Origin: Heterodera schachtii
Taxonomy: Eukaryota; Nematoda; Chromadorea; Rhabditida; Heteroderidae
DNA length: 64,000 nucleotides
Direction of reading: 5' to 3'
NCBI GenBank assembly: GCA_023374025.1
Contig: SIJG01000019.1
Coordinates: 434,864 to 498,863 of the forward strand
Shown piece by piece: positions 48,445 to 58,960 of the stretch (position 1 is its first letter; each line of letters opens with the position of its first letter). The notes beneath the pieces are model-generated. The model searched no databases. It was not told the DNA's origin and worked only from the letters and a program-made list of their open reading frames with translations. The position numbers and the translations under genes are program-made.

Positions 48445-51400
48445 TCAGTCCAATTTCTCGTACATTTTGCACAGCTCATCTTTGAAATGGGCCATCAATT
48501 GTGGTCGCTTGTTTTTCATGGTCGGAGTCAACAGGTCGTTCTCCACCGTGAAAAGCTCGGCGTACAAATAAATGTCTTTCGCCTTAAAATAAAAAAAATA
48601 AATAAACAAACCTTCCGAAAAAATGAGATGTGTACTAATAAAAAGAGAGTGCAGAGAAAAAAACATCTCTCATTTTGGTGTACTATTTCTTTGTCTCTGT
48701 TAGTTGAGAAAACATGAATTTACTTCGCTACGTTTAACTTTTTTTCAATACATTAAATCTCCCTTAAATTTTGCATATCGATAGAGAAAAAAATTACGAA
48801 CAAAATTTGAGATTTTTGTGAGCAAAAAGTGTATTAGCTAAAAAGTTATTTAAAAAAGAAAATTTTGAACGCCTGTATCCTTTTTCAAAAACATTAAATA
48901 CCTTAGCTTTTGCTTAGAAAAAGCTTCTCCTCATCAAGAGCTTTCGAATGATACCGAAATTGTCTAATTTGGCTGACAAAACCCCCAAAAATAATTCCCA
49001 AAATTTGGGCATTTTTTAAATTTTTTCGACAAAAATAAAAAAAATATTCATGTTGCACAACGGTCCCGAACATCCTTCCTTTGTCCCTTTACTATCTTAC
49101 AAAAACCACTGAGCCACCCATTTTTTGGTACAGGAGCTATTTTTAAAAAATAAAACAAAAAACTAAATTAAGAAAATAACTGCTCTACGCCCACTTGTAT
49201 TTTTTTCATTCAAATTCAAACCGAATTGACCGACCTGTTCAAAGGTGAAGAGCCCAGCCTTCTTTCCAACTTCATGAATGTCCTCCATGACCATCACTTT
49301 CACTTGCTCATTTCGGCACAATTCCTCCATTGTTTTGCACGCAATGCCCAACAGTTTTTTCGCCGCCTCCGGCAACACATCAAAGTCTGGCACAACGACA
49401 GCCACCAGACATGTCTTCAGACTTTCGCCGTGCACAAAGCATTGGGCCACGTATTTTGAATTCATGTAGATGAGTTCAATCTTCTCAGGTGCAACGCATT
49501 CGCCCTAAATCATTTTTTTGTTAAGTTTTTTGCTCTCGGGCGCTGAATTTTTAAAAATAACACTGGAAAAAAATTTTGTGCGAAGAGTAAAAAAAAAAGG
49601 TATCCAGATCCGTGTCCCGACATTTGCGGTCCCGACAATTGCGCCTTTGTCAAAAATCGAGTTAAAAAGTACGTTTTATTTCAATCTATGACCGCTTAAA
49701 CAGGTTTAAATAAGCGATTGAAAATGATTGTATCCAATCATTTCATTTGATCTTAAATAATGATTTTAAGTGATTGTATGTGATAATTTATGTTTTCCTA
49801 ATTTGAGCTTTTAAGCTATCAAGGAATGAAAATTAAGTTTGAACGCTATTTTTAGACATAGGCGCAAATGTCCGGGGCGCAAATGTCTGGGCACGATTCA
49901 TCATAATATACTAAAATTGAAATTTTTTGATTTTTTTTTTTTGTCTGAAATCGGAATGTACAAATGCACAGAATTCAACATTTTTTTTGCGACAACCAAG
50001 ACTTTTGGGGAACAAGGGGTCGGGCGGTGCCGATAGGCGCCGCCGGTGAAATTTTTTAATTTTTTGATGCGGGTTTAACAGATTTTGTCAAAAAAATGAC
50101 CACATTTTGCGATTTTGAGCCATTTTTAGCAGATTTTCATCAAAAAATGATGGGCTTTTGAAAAATTTGGGTGAGACTGTCTGGGGGGTGAGACGGTACC
50201 AGCAAGGAAAAACTAAAATTTTCAGCAAAAACTATTTTTCCTTAAAAAACTTCGGGTGCGGAAAGCCTTGGAGGGGTGGGGGGAGGGGGGGTACGTACCA
50301 CCCCCCCCCTGGGGGGTGCACTACGTTTCCCCCCCCCCCGTGTCGTTCCCCCGAAAAAATTAAAAAAAAATTTTCATACCTAGAAATTTTTCTTAAAAAA
50401 ATTCTTAAGAAATTTCTTATTAAGAAAATTTCAAGAAAAAAATTTTTTGGAAAAATTTTCAGCGATTTTTTGAAATTTTGTGATGAACTACTGTTTTTTC
50501 AAAAAATTTTAAAAAAATCGCTGAAGATCTTTTCAAAAATTTTTTTCTTGAAATTTTCTTATTAATTGTAAGAAATTTCCTAAGAATTTTTTATGAAAAA
50601 TTTCTAGGTTTGAAAATTTTTTCAGGGGGGAAACGACGTGGGGGGAAACGACCTGTTCCCCCCCCCCCTGGGACCGTCTCTGGGGGGAGGGAGGGATTCT
50701 TCGAAGGGTGCACTTCATTTCCCCCCCGTCGTTTCCCCCCCGCCGGTTCCCCCCCGTCGTTTCCCCCCCGGGTCGTTTCCCCCCCACGTCATTTCCCCCC
50801 CGAAAAATTTTTTTTTTAAAAATTTTCAAACCTAGAAATTTTTCATAAAAAAATTCTTAGGAATTTTCTTAGTACGAAAATTTCAAGTGTTCAGAATGGA
50901 AACAGCTCTTCATTATTATATAGCCGGTTTTTATGATATTTTATATGTGCTCCAGGGCTGGGCTAAACTCATCAAGTGACTTGAAACAATAAGTTGAAAC
51001 TCAAAAAACAAAATTTTGAAAAAAAAAACTTGAAATCAAACCCAAATTTTTGCTCACAATCAACCTTGCTAACGGCATCGCTGACGGTACACCCCAAAAC
51101 ACAGCCGGGAATAAATAAAAAAATTATTTTTTCAAACTTAGAAATTTTTCAAGAAAAAATCTTAGAAAAATTTTCATTGAAAATTCTGAGAAAAAAATTT
51201 TCAAAAAATTTTCAGCGGTTTTTTTTTAATTCTTAGAATTTGTCATTAAAATTAGAAAAAATTGGCGGAAAATTTATGAAAATTTGACCCTAAAATTGCA
51301 AAAATTAGTATCTTTTGACGAAGACAGCCACAAATTCCTGCCTTTCTTCCCGATGAAAAGGGGGGGGGGGGGTGGGAACTTTCTCATCTATAGATTTTTG

Positions 51401-53271
51401 GGAAAATTTCTAAAAAATAAAATAAAATTACCGTTGCAGCCGCGACACACTCCGTCTGACCGTAGCCTTCACACACAACGGCACCGGTTGCACAGCGCAT
51501 GAATGTGAGCACAGTTTCGGACAGCGGAGCGGAACCGGTGACCATCAGTTTGACACGACCGCCGAACGCTTCGCGCACCTTTTTGAACACAATTTGGTCA
51601 AGAAGCGAATTGTTACGAACAATCCAACTGTGAAAAATATAAGTTAGTTAATTAAACGAGACGAAATTTGACTAGAAAATAGAAAATATTTTTGAAAATT
51701 TATCATACATTTTTTAGGGGGGGGTCGGGCTCCCCCCCCCCTCGCTCGCAAAGGGGGCCAGCGAGGGGGGGGGGAGGGTTCGCAGCGAAGGGGGGGCCGG
51801 TGTAAAAGAGGTGGGGGGAGGGGGTTCGCGGCGAGTTGGGGGTCGCAAATTTTGGAAATTTTCATAACAAATTCATTAAAAAACCCAAAAATTTTTCCCG
51901 GCGGCGCCTGTCGGCACCGCCGGACCCCAAAAATCCCAATTTTTCTTTAAAAATTGGCTCAAAATCGCAAAAATTGGCCATTTTTTGGTGAAAATCTGTT
52001 AACAAAGCACACCGAAAATTAAAAAAATTTTCCCCGGCGGCGCCTATCGGCACCGCCGGCCCCCCTGTTCCCCGAAATTTTTTTCAAAAAGCGCGCCGAA
52101 AAAAAGACGGTTTTTGAAAAGCAAAAACAAAAAAAAAGGTCATCGGCGACCGACCCCCTTCGCAAAAAATGTTTCCGACCCACCCCCCTTTTTTATGTAT
52201 GAAATTTATTTAAATTTCGTAAGAAAATGATCAGAATTTTAAAATGACCCAATAATGTCTGAAAGTTAATAGTTTTTGGGCGAAAAATTGAACCCAGAAT
52301 TTGAACATGACGTAAATGTCCAGCATGGAGCGAAACCATGGAAAACAGGAAAAGGAATATGAAGACTTTTTTTGCTTTTCGACCACCAAAAAAATGTTTG
52401 ATTTTTTTCAAAATTATAGAAACGGAGGCTAGTTTTTTTTTTCAAATTTCGAACCTAAAATAATAACAATTTTGTTCATTTTGGTCAAATTTTGAAAAAT
52501 TTAGTGATTTTGTAGTCAAGAAATTTTTTGTAAACATTAAATACTTAAAAACTGATAAAATTTCAAAAAAGCACCCTCTTTTCCTTAAAATTTTTTTTTA
52601 TACTAAAAAGGGGGCCTTCAGGGAGCAGGACAAAACGTCGCCAGCCGAAACGTCATCGGGACACAATGTCGCCACTAAATTATTTTATTTAATTTTAGAA
52701 AAAATTTATCAAAAATTTTTGTTACCTAGCCTGCCTGGTTCGAAAAAAAAATTATAGAAAATTGAAAAAAAAAATAAGAAAATTCAAGAGAAAATTTTTT
52801 CATGTTTTTTCGTTCTTTTTTCAGGGAAATCAGCAAATTTAGTTTTAATTAAAATTTTTAGTTTTCAAAAAAGCTAAAACAATTTTAAATTTTCTTAAAA
52901 TTTAAAATTTTTTTTTGCGGCGACGTTTCGGAGTGTACACGACCCTTCTGCCCCATGGTTATGGGACTGGAAATGTGCGGGGGCATTATTTTGAGGAAAC
53001 GAAAAAACACTCATTAAAATTAAAAAAAAAACCCAACCCACTTGTTCAGCTCGCGCGTTTTAAGCCCAACAGCGGCGTCAAAGAGCAGTCGCGTGAAGAC
53101 GGATTTGTTTGCTTCGCCGAACACTTTGTCATAGATTCGGTTGAGCACACGGGGGACCACCGGCAAAACAGTGGGGCGCAATGTTTTGATGTCGTCAGCA
53201 AGCAAACGGATGTCGCCACGGAAAAAGCCCACTGAACCGCCCTCACAGTACATCGCTGTTTGTATGAGACG
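48445..53271 (-). CDS. Long-chain acyl-CoA synthetase, 3' part, with an internal exon missing
   Basis: The enzyme activates long-chain fatty acids with ATP to acyl-CoA for lipid synthesis and oxidation, usually on membranes. Four exons are visible: 53042-53271 (RPTVLPVVPRVLNRIYDKVF, GFFRGDIRLL), 51432-51627 (WIVRNNSLLD, KLMVTGSAPLS, EGYGQTE), 49235-49504 (GECVAPEKIE, FVHGESL, VVPD) and 48445-48582 (LLTPTMKNKRPQL to the stop). The first two join in phase through GT (GTGGGT) and TTTTTCACAG; the last two through CAG/GTCGGT and TTTTAAG. In this family about a hundred residues, including the hinge with the TGD and DRKK motifs, separate the YGQTE motif from GE.APEKIE. No such exon exists in 49505-51431, which is filled with inverted repeats and G/C runs. 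The N-terminal half, with the TSGTTG motif, is also absent upstream. It is either a disrupted gene or an assembly defect. Family identity is certain. Confidence 0.85.
49611..49895. mobile_element. Inverted-repeat element in acyl-CoA synthetase intron
   Basis: The left end CGTGTCCCGACATTTGCGGT and the right end, as reverse complement CGTGCCCAGACATTTGCGCC, pair over about 35 bases with six mismatches. Both continue into GACA.TTGCGCC. The element is about 285 bp with an A+T-rich interior. I see no clear target duplication. Confidence 0.6.
50022..50046. repeat. GC-rich near-palindrome copy
   Basis: GGGCGGTGCCGATAGGCGCC followed by GCCGG; 11-bp arms with one mismatch. The following sequence (TTTAACAGATTTTGTCAAAA and TTTTGCGATTTTGAGCC) is shared with other copies of the family. 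Confidence 0.8.
50256..50888. repeat. Palindromic element with G/C homopolymer arms
   Basis: Three arms of one sequence occur: 50350-50420 (forward, CTAGAAATTTTTCTTAAAAA), 50560-50630 (reverse) and 50795-50888 (forward). Each adjoins runs of C or G. The interior contains AAAATCGCTGAA-type inverted pieces. Between arms two and three a 14-15-bp minisatellite repeats GTCGTTTCCCCCCC (50728-50790). The ORFs at 50158-50835 are artefacts of this repeat. Homopolymer runs of this kind are prone to sequencing and assembly error. Confidence 0.75.
51092..51240 (+). mobile_element. Half copy of the CAAAACACAGCCGGG element
   Basis: It starts CCCCAAAACACAGCCGGGAA and continues with the same A+T-rich arm as the complete element at 53407-53634, but the second arm is not found. 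It lies inside the same acyl-CoA synthetase intron. Just upstream, CAGGGCTGGGCTAAACTC (50953) is a possible hAT-type end. Confidence 0.55.
51714..51850. repeat. G/C low-complexity tract
   Basis: Runs of G and C with GGTTCGCAGCGAAGGGG-type units lie in the intron between the first two visible acyl-CoA synthetase exons. Confidence 0.8.
51898..52059. repeat. Two GC near-palindromes flanking a common spacer
   Basis: CCGGCGGCGCCTGTCGGCAC (from 51898) and CCGGCGGCGCCTATCGGCAC (from 52034), each completed by CGCCGG, bracket a spacer with AAAATCGCAAAAATTGGCC and GTGAAAATCTGTTAACAAA. This is the clearest copy of the family and may define its unit. Confidence 0.85.
52620..52960. repeat. Inverted-repeat remnant with CGAAACGTC ends
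   Basis: Left part AACGTCGCCAGCCGAAACGT and right part GCGGCGACGTTTCGG are inverted relative to each other around A+T-rich sequence. It is a likely MITE remnant within the intron next to the 53042-53271 exon. Confidence 0.45.
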
Positions 53272-53406
53272 CTGAAAAAAGACAAAAAAAAATTTTGGTT
53301 TAAATTTGTATTGAAAACAGATTTCTAACCAGCTTTCCCCGACATTTTTTTATTGATTTTGGACATAGGCGCAAAGGACGGGGCTCCCATTCCGTGCGGT
53401 ACAACC

Positions 53407-53634
53407 CAAAACACAGCCGGGAATAAATTTTTAAAAAATTTTTCAAAAAATTTTCAGTGATTTTTTAGGAAATTTTTTTGAAAATTCTTAGTAAATTTTA
53501 AAAAAATCACTGAAAATTTCTTGAAAAATTTTTTTCTCATAGGATTTTCAAAGAAAAATTTTTCTAAAATTTTTTTCTTGAAAAATTTCTAAGTTAGAAA
53601 AATTTTTTAAAAATTTATTCCCGGCTGTGTTTTG
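53407..53634. mobile_element. Palindromic MITE, 228 bp
   Basis: The ends are perfect inverted repeats over about 38 bases, beginning CAAAACACAGCCGGGAATAA. The interior is A+T-rich and also largely self-complementary. No target duplication is visible. It lies between the last visible upstream acyl-CoA synthetase exon and the 53657 ORF, and its right end is 23 bases from that ATG. Confidence 0.75.
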
Positions 53635-53656
53635 TCCGGCCGTGTCCCCCGCGGAA

Positions 53657-53944
53657 ATGCTTGATCCAAACAAGTGCGTTTCTGCTGTTAAAAAATATTG
53701 TGATGAATGTATTAGCATATGCAAAGAACGGGTTGAAGAAGTAAAGCATAAGAAAAATGAAAAGTGTGAAGAAGGAAAAGCTGTAGAATTGATGAAAAAC
53801 GTAAATTGTATCTGCAAATGGCAATCTACTGGATATATTATAAAAAGCGGACAATGTGTTGCAGTGGAAGCGGTTGGAATGGCATTGAACGCAGCACATA
53901 AAGCCCAAGTAAAGAAAGCTGAACAGGAAAAGGAAAAAAAGTGA
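53657..53944 (+). CDS. Cys-rich 95-residue protein, N-terminus possibly lost
   Basis: The first true ATG gives MLDPNKCVSAVKKYCDECIS, and the frame ends in a Lys/Glu-rich tail (AQVKKAEQEKEKK). Eight cysteines lie in the pattern C, C..C, C, C, C.C, C over about 63 residues (KCV, YCDEC, ICK, KCEE, NCIC, QCV), suggesting a disulfide-bonded small domain. No signal peptide is present at this ATG. The frame stays open to 53627, but that part is the end of the MITE, so the original 5' part (perhaps a signal-peptide exon) may have been displaced by the insertion. G+C content and lack of stops support coding. The minus-strand frame at 53615-54058 is its shadow. No family is recognised. Confidence 0.5.
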   Translation: MLDPNKCVSAVKKYCDECISICKERVEEVKHKKNEKCEEGKAVELMKNVNCICKWQSTGYIIKSGQCVAVEAVGMALNAAHKAQVKKAEQEKEKK

Positions 53945-54607
53945 TTTATTGTAGTTACGATATATCTCCCGTATCCGAAAAATACAGGGAAAATATTTTA
54001 ATAATTCGCTACATTGTCTAACCACCTTGTCGTGACTTGTAAGATGACACAACAACAATTTCTGATATTTTGCTATAAATGAGATTTTGAACTTTTAGTG
54101 GCCAAAGCGGAAAAAATTCCAGCAGTAGTGATCGTTTATTAAGAAAAACAAAAAAAAATAAAAGCGATGAGCAATTAAAATTTTGTCTACTTTTTCATAT
54201 AAACATAATTTGTGTGTTTTTCTTGATGAATATACAGAATTCTTCAGGGTTATGAACATATAGATTTTTTATATAAATTTTGTTAAACCAAAAATTAAAC
54301 AAACGAGCAAATAAAAAATCATAGTTGCTCCAAACAGTAAAAATACTAAAATGAAAGAAAGCACAATAAAAAAATTTATGAGATTATTTATAGTCAACTT
54401 TGCGTTCACGTAAAAATTATTTATTTTTATGATTTTTTTATTCTTTTGCAAGTTTTTTTGACAATTATAAATTTAATTTTAAATCGAATTTAATTTCAAG
54501 ATTTATAATTTTTCTAAAATTTATCTGATTAATTAAAAAGGAAAATAAAATACAAATGAGCACGAGTGCAAAGGAAATAATTATTTATATATTTTCAATG
54601 TGTTGTT
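53945..54607. other. A+T-rich intergenic sequence
   Basis: It holds the 3' flank of the Cys-rich ORF. An AATAAA at about 54157 could end its transcript. Nothing else is seen. Confidence 0.4.
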
Positions 54608-54686
54608 TGGTGTAGAGGTACTGTGTTGGTTGGTTACAACGTTTTGGGTCCCAAAAATCCCCTATGTTCAAATCCATTTTGTATTT
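54608..54686 (+). pseudogene. tRNA-like segment
   Basis: TGGTGTAGAGGTA resembles box A and TGTTCAAATCC (54665-54675) matches box B, about 50 bases apart as in a tRNA. The stems are imperfect, so it is probably a SINE head. It adjoins the 54720-54950 repeat. Confidence 0.45.
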
Positions 54687-54719
54687 TTATTTTTGCTTTT
54701 TATTCAAATCAATTATTGG

Positions 54720-54950
54720 GGCTAAAAGATGTTAACTAGCTCACGATCGCTACACCATTTGACACTGCAGAGTGGTGTAAATAATTATGTCTTTTATTTA
54801 ATCATTAAAAACTTTGGCATTTTTTATCACGGCATAGCATTTGGCAGAAATTGAAAACATTTTCTTAAAAACTAATGGGTGCTTTATATACCCAAAAAAT
54901 CTCATTCCGAAATCCCACTGACACTTGGCCACCTCCCTTTGTAAGCGTCA
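54720..54950 (-). repeat. Dispersed repeat, inverted partner of 45048-45300
   Basis: Read on the minus strand it matches the 45.1 kb copy over the blocks AAAGGGAGGTGGCCAAGTGT, GGGATTTCGGAATGAGATTT and ATAAAAAATGCCAAAGTTTT. It ends at a box A-like GGTGTAGCGATCGTGAG. Confidence 0.7.
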
Positions 54951-56598
54951 TTAATTGATTTATAGTGAAAGAATTTAATATTTTCACAGAGACCAAACTT
55001 TTCTTTAAAATTTTCATTAAATCATTTATGTTTCTTCATCTATCCTTTATCCATTAGGATATTTACCTAATCCTGGACAAAGTTTGCTGTCTTGTATTTC
55101 ACTTCTGTGCTTTATTAAGCTAATTAGTATTTCATAGAATAAACAAAAATCTTGTAAATTTTGATGTTTGCTTCATAAATAGTAAATGGATTTTTAGGTT
55201 TTTACAATTTTTTTGCTGATAGTACTTGATGCGAGAAACACGAAAAAACACATTTTCTCGGAACAATTTTTGATTTCGAGCGACTTGTTAGCACCTAAAA
55301 AACCTAAAACGGGGTGGTTAGCACCTATTTTGGCATTTTCAGTTTTAGCACCTATTTTGGCCTTTTTCCAGAAATTCATAGCAAAAATGAAATAAAACAA
55401 AAAATACACCCCTTAGAATCGGTCTCAAAATTTTTAAAAATATACCCCTAAAAATTGACCAAAATTTTAGAAATATTCCCATACGAGAAAAATTTTCCCA
55501 AAATTCGTCTCCAAAAATTAATTATTTGTTTTCTTGAAAGTTGCAATTGTGCGGGTGAATTGATTGAGTCATATTTGAGATTTTTGTGCATAAAGACACT
55601 GAATTTTCCAGTTTTTTAACACCTATTTTCGCATTTTTAGAGTTTTTAGCACCTGTTTTGCGCTTATTTGGCACCTATTTTAGTATCTGTTTCATGATTT
55701 TTAGCACCGAATCAGTTCCCTATTCATAAATGATTTATTTTTTTAATTTTTTTAAATTATTTTTAAAGTAATACTGTCAGTAAATTTTATTTAAATAATG
55801 TCCTCAAACTAGTGATTGAGCTACTTTTGAGTTGAATTAATTACAAAAATAAAGAACCATCAAAACGTGACTGATTGACCGAAGTCATGGGGGGAAATAA
55901 GTTAAATTACATAAATAATTAGTTTTTTGACTGAATACACGAAAGTCGATGTCAGTACACAAAGTGATTATTGGATAGTTCAATCACTATGAATGACCAA
56001 AAAAAAAAAATTTATACCCAAATATGTGAGTATGAATGAAATTTTTTGCATATAATGAGTCAGAATTATTTTAATTATGAAAAATTAAAAAATAAAGTGA
56101 ATTTTAATTACCTTCAGAAAAGTTCCGTATTAAAACCTATTATTGATTATCATGACAAATCTTCTAATCATTCGTTTCAGCACAAAATTAAAAAATAGTG
56201 ATTTTTCCTTATTTCCTTTCAAAATACTCAATTACAATTGAAAAACATTCATTATTCGAGTTAGTTAGCTAATTTAATTTATTTATTTAACGACTTCTTT
56301 TTTTAAAGAATGTTTTCTATTAAACCATATATTAAACCATATTTATAAAATGACTATATATGTGGCGAAACTGCCCAAATTATGGCTTGCCGTATTTTAA
56401 GAATATATTCGGTCATTTTTCTACAAGGCAACAGTTCTCGAATCTTCAGTGGAGTTATTACTTCTTTTTTGGTTTGAGAAAATGTTTAAGGGATGACTAG
56501 AGAGGAATTGGTGTTGTGTTTATTTGGATTTCAATTTTTAAAAAATTTTTTATCTATCAACTTTTGGGCGATTTTTGCAATTCATTATTGTACTATAA
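54951..56598. repeat. Repeat-rich sequence with AGCACCTATTTTGGC units
   Basis: At 55290-55370 and 55610-55700 the motif TTAGCACCTATTTTGGC recurs several times. Related words appear in intron 3 of the gene at 58961 and near 61900. ORFs at 55194-55409 on both strands are part of it. The rest is A+T-rich. Confidence 0.5.
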
Positions 56599-56898
56599 GT
56601 GTTGAGTCGTTATATAAAAACCATAAATAAGGGCGTAATATAAAAAAACCATTAAATCAAAAATTTCAACAAAAATGACCCATATTTTGCCCATATTTTT
56701 GATATCATTTGATAGCTTTGAGATTCTGTATTAGCTCAGCCAAATTTTTAAAATTTCATAAACTTTGAACAATTTTATGGCCAAAAGTACAAATTTGATT
56801 AACTTTGACAAAGTTATATTCAGTTTTTGTTGAAATTTACATTTGCTGGTTTGTTATATAACTCCCTTTTTGATGGTTTTTATACAACGACATAGCAC
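56599..56898. mobile_element. TIR element, 300 bp
   Basis: Left GTCGTTATATAAAAACCATA and right, as reverse complement, GTCGTTGTATAAAAACCATC are inverted ends, similar over about 38 bases. ACTATA occurs close to both flanks but not exactly at the ends, so the target duplication is uncertain. Confidence 0.6.
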
Positions 56899-57669
56899 CG
56901 GACTATATATATCTTTCTGAACATTTCACATTTGCATAAAACTTTGGGTTGGATTTTGTTTTGTATAATTTGAGAAAGAATTTTTTTCATATGCGTAAAC
57001 AGGAATTCCCTGTATAATTTTTAAAATTTTTATTCAAATTTGTAACTTTACAATAAAATGTATAAAGATTGTTTTTTGGGTAAATTTTTCAAATGTTTTT
57101 CTTTTACGTTGCGCCGATTGCTAAACTCGAACTCGAACAAAATGCTCAGAAAAGTTTTTCCACAAATTATTATCACAAATAATTTGCGCATCAAAAGTTT
57201 CCATCAGATTTGTAATAATTAAAATGCTCAATAAAAAAATTATATGATTTATTTAAAAAACGGAAAATTATATATTGTTTTGGATTATTTTATACTGCTT
57301 GAAATTTAACATGAGCATTTTAAATTATTGACCTTTATTAAATTTTTGCAATCAAATTGTACTTTCTTCGCAATTATAATTAATTACTTTTTGGAAGCAA
57401 AAAAAAAATTGCGTGATGATGATGAAAGTAAATGATAAGCGAGCAAAATCGATTAATTTGTTTGATCAAATGTTTCAGTTTGACATCAATTGCAATAAAT
57501 TATTATGTAATAATAGCTTAATGATCAAGGCTCCCAACCCTGCTCATTTATCAACATTTTGCTGATTTCGAGTGGTCAAAGCTGATTTTTGCTGCTTTTT
57601 GAAAATTTGTTGATTCATGCTGATTTTGGAAAAAATCCTCTAAAATAGTCATTTTTATGCAAAACTGCT
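56899..57669. other. A+T-rich intergenic sequence
   Basis: It contains a copy of the TTTGCTGATT/GTCAAAGCTGATTTT repeat (57540-57610) also seen at 47400. Nothing else is supported. Confidence 0.5.
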
Positions 57670-57677
57670 ATCAAAAA

Positions 57678-58492
57678 TAGAGTTGGTCGGGACCGGGACG
57701 GGAATTCCCGGTTTTTTCAGGTCCCGGTCCCGGTCCCGATCCCGGTTTTTGGAAAAACAGAAATCCCGGTCCCGGTTTTGCCAGTCCCGGTCCCGGCGGG
57801 ACTAAATAAGCACTGGTAAGAATGGGGGTCTGGGTGAGAAAAGAGAAGGGAATTGGTGAGAAGGAGAAATTTTTGAGAAAAAAAATTAAATTATTTATTC
57901 ATTTAATTGCATTTGTTCACATCGTTATGTTGTCCAGTGGCTAAACCTTCTGACTTTCATTATTTGTCTCTTGGGTTCAATTCCTCGATGGAAACGAAAC
58001 TTTTTTATATTTTCTTTACCATTATTTTTTTCATTTTTAACAGCCTAAAACCCCACAAATTAATCAAATATTTGGTCATTTTTTGACAAATTCAGTTAAC
58101 AAATCGCACTCAAATTTTGTTAAAAAAATCCAGAATTTTGGGACTCAGAAAATTCCAAGACGCCCCCCCCCCGAACTAAAAATTTTTAAAAATTTCCAAT
58201 GAATAATAGAAAAATTCTTCGAATCCCTTCCCCAAACGAAAATGTAAAAAATTTTATGCGTATATTTTTGAAGGTAGGCAATTTTCGTAACAAAGTGCAC
58301 TCAAATTTTCAAATTTTTTCAAAAAAATTTTCTCTTGGAAAAATTCCCGGTTGGTCCCGGTCCCGGCTTTTCTCGCGGTCCCGATCCCGGTCCCGGTCAA
58401 AAAACTTGGTCCCGGTCCCGGTCCCGACTTTTCTGGTCCCGGCAAGTCCCGGTCCCGTTTTTTGTCAAATTTCCCGGTCCCGACCAACTCTA
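57678..58492. mobile_element. Non-autonomous hAT-like transposon, 815 bp, with perfect 8-bp target duplication
   Basis: The terminal inverted repeats start TAGAGTTGGTCGGGACCGGG on both sides. ATCAAAAA flanks the element at 57670-57677 and 58493-58500. An 8-bp duplication and a TAGAG end fit the hAT superfamily. Subterminal arrays of CCCGGT face each other (57690-57800 and 58345-58480). The interior carries a tRNA-like stretch and a C run. No transposase frame exists. The Arg/Ser and Pro-rich ORFs at 58199-58540 are readings of the hexamer array. Confidence 0.88.
57925..57995 (+). pseudogene. tRNA-like segment inside the hAT-like element
   Basis: TTGTCCAGTGGCTAAA (box A-like) and GGGTTCAATTCC (box B-like) are spaced as in a tRNA. 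The stems are poor. It is probably a captured SINE or tRNA pseudogene. Confidence 0.4.
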
Positions 58493-58938
58493 ATCAAAAA
58501 CACTCAATCTCGGTTTTTTGCGAGTACCATTTACAAGTAATGCAAAAAAAAAAAACTACATTCAAAGTCTCAGACAATATAAAAAACTCTACTTTCTCAT
58601 TAAAAAATTTCTTAAAAATGGCGGTCTTATTTCTTAAAACATTAATCTCTATATTTTTTCTATAATTTTTATCCTCTTTAAAAGATGCATTTTTCCGTTT
58701 TAGTATAATGTTTTCCTGCAACTTTTCTTAAAAATTTTTCATATTAAACGCAATTGTGATTAAACTTGTTTTGTTCCGTTTATTCCCTCGTTTAGGAAAA
58801 AAACGAGATTTTTGGTTTGAAAAATGTGGAGGCCACAAAATTCTCTTAAATTTTCAATATTTGACCTTTTTCGCACTGTTTTTTTAAATAACTTTTTTAA
58901 ATCTTTCTTTTGACAATTATTGATTTATTTAAAAAATA

Positions 58939-58948
58939 TTTTAATCAG
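58939..58948 (+). promoter_or_regulatory. Possible trans-splice acceptor upstream of the 58961 gene
   Basis: TTTTAATCAG ends 12 bases before the ATG. Nematode messages often receive a spliced leader at such a site. There is no competing ATG between it and the start. Confidence 0.4.
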
Positions 58949-58960
58949 ATAAACTTAAAA

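Noticed and set aside
50158..50835. Several ORFs of 65-135 codons on both strands
   Set aside because: They fall in the palindromic A+T/GC repeat, and residues such as PPPPG and KKFSK only mirror the repeat.
53615..54058. 147-codon minus-strand ORF
   Set aside because: It is antisense to the Cys-rich plus-strand ORF and extends into the MITE; its Phe/Leu-rich composition is the shadow of Lys/Glu codons.
58199..58665. Arg/Ser-repeat and Pro/Val-repeat ORFs resembling SR proteins
   Set aside because: They read the CCCGGT array of the hAT-like element in different frames.
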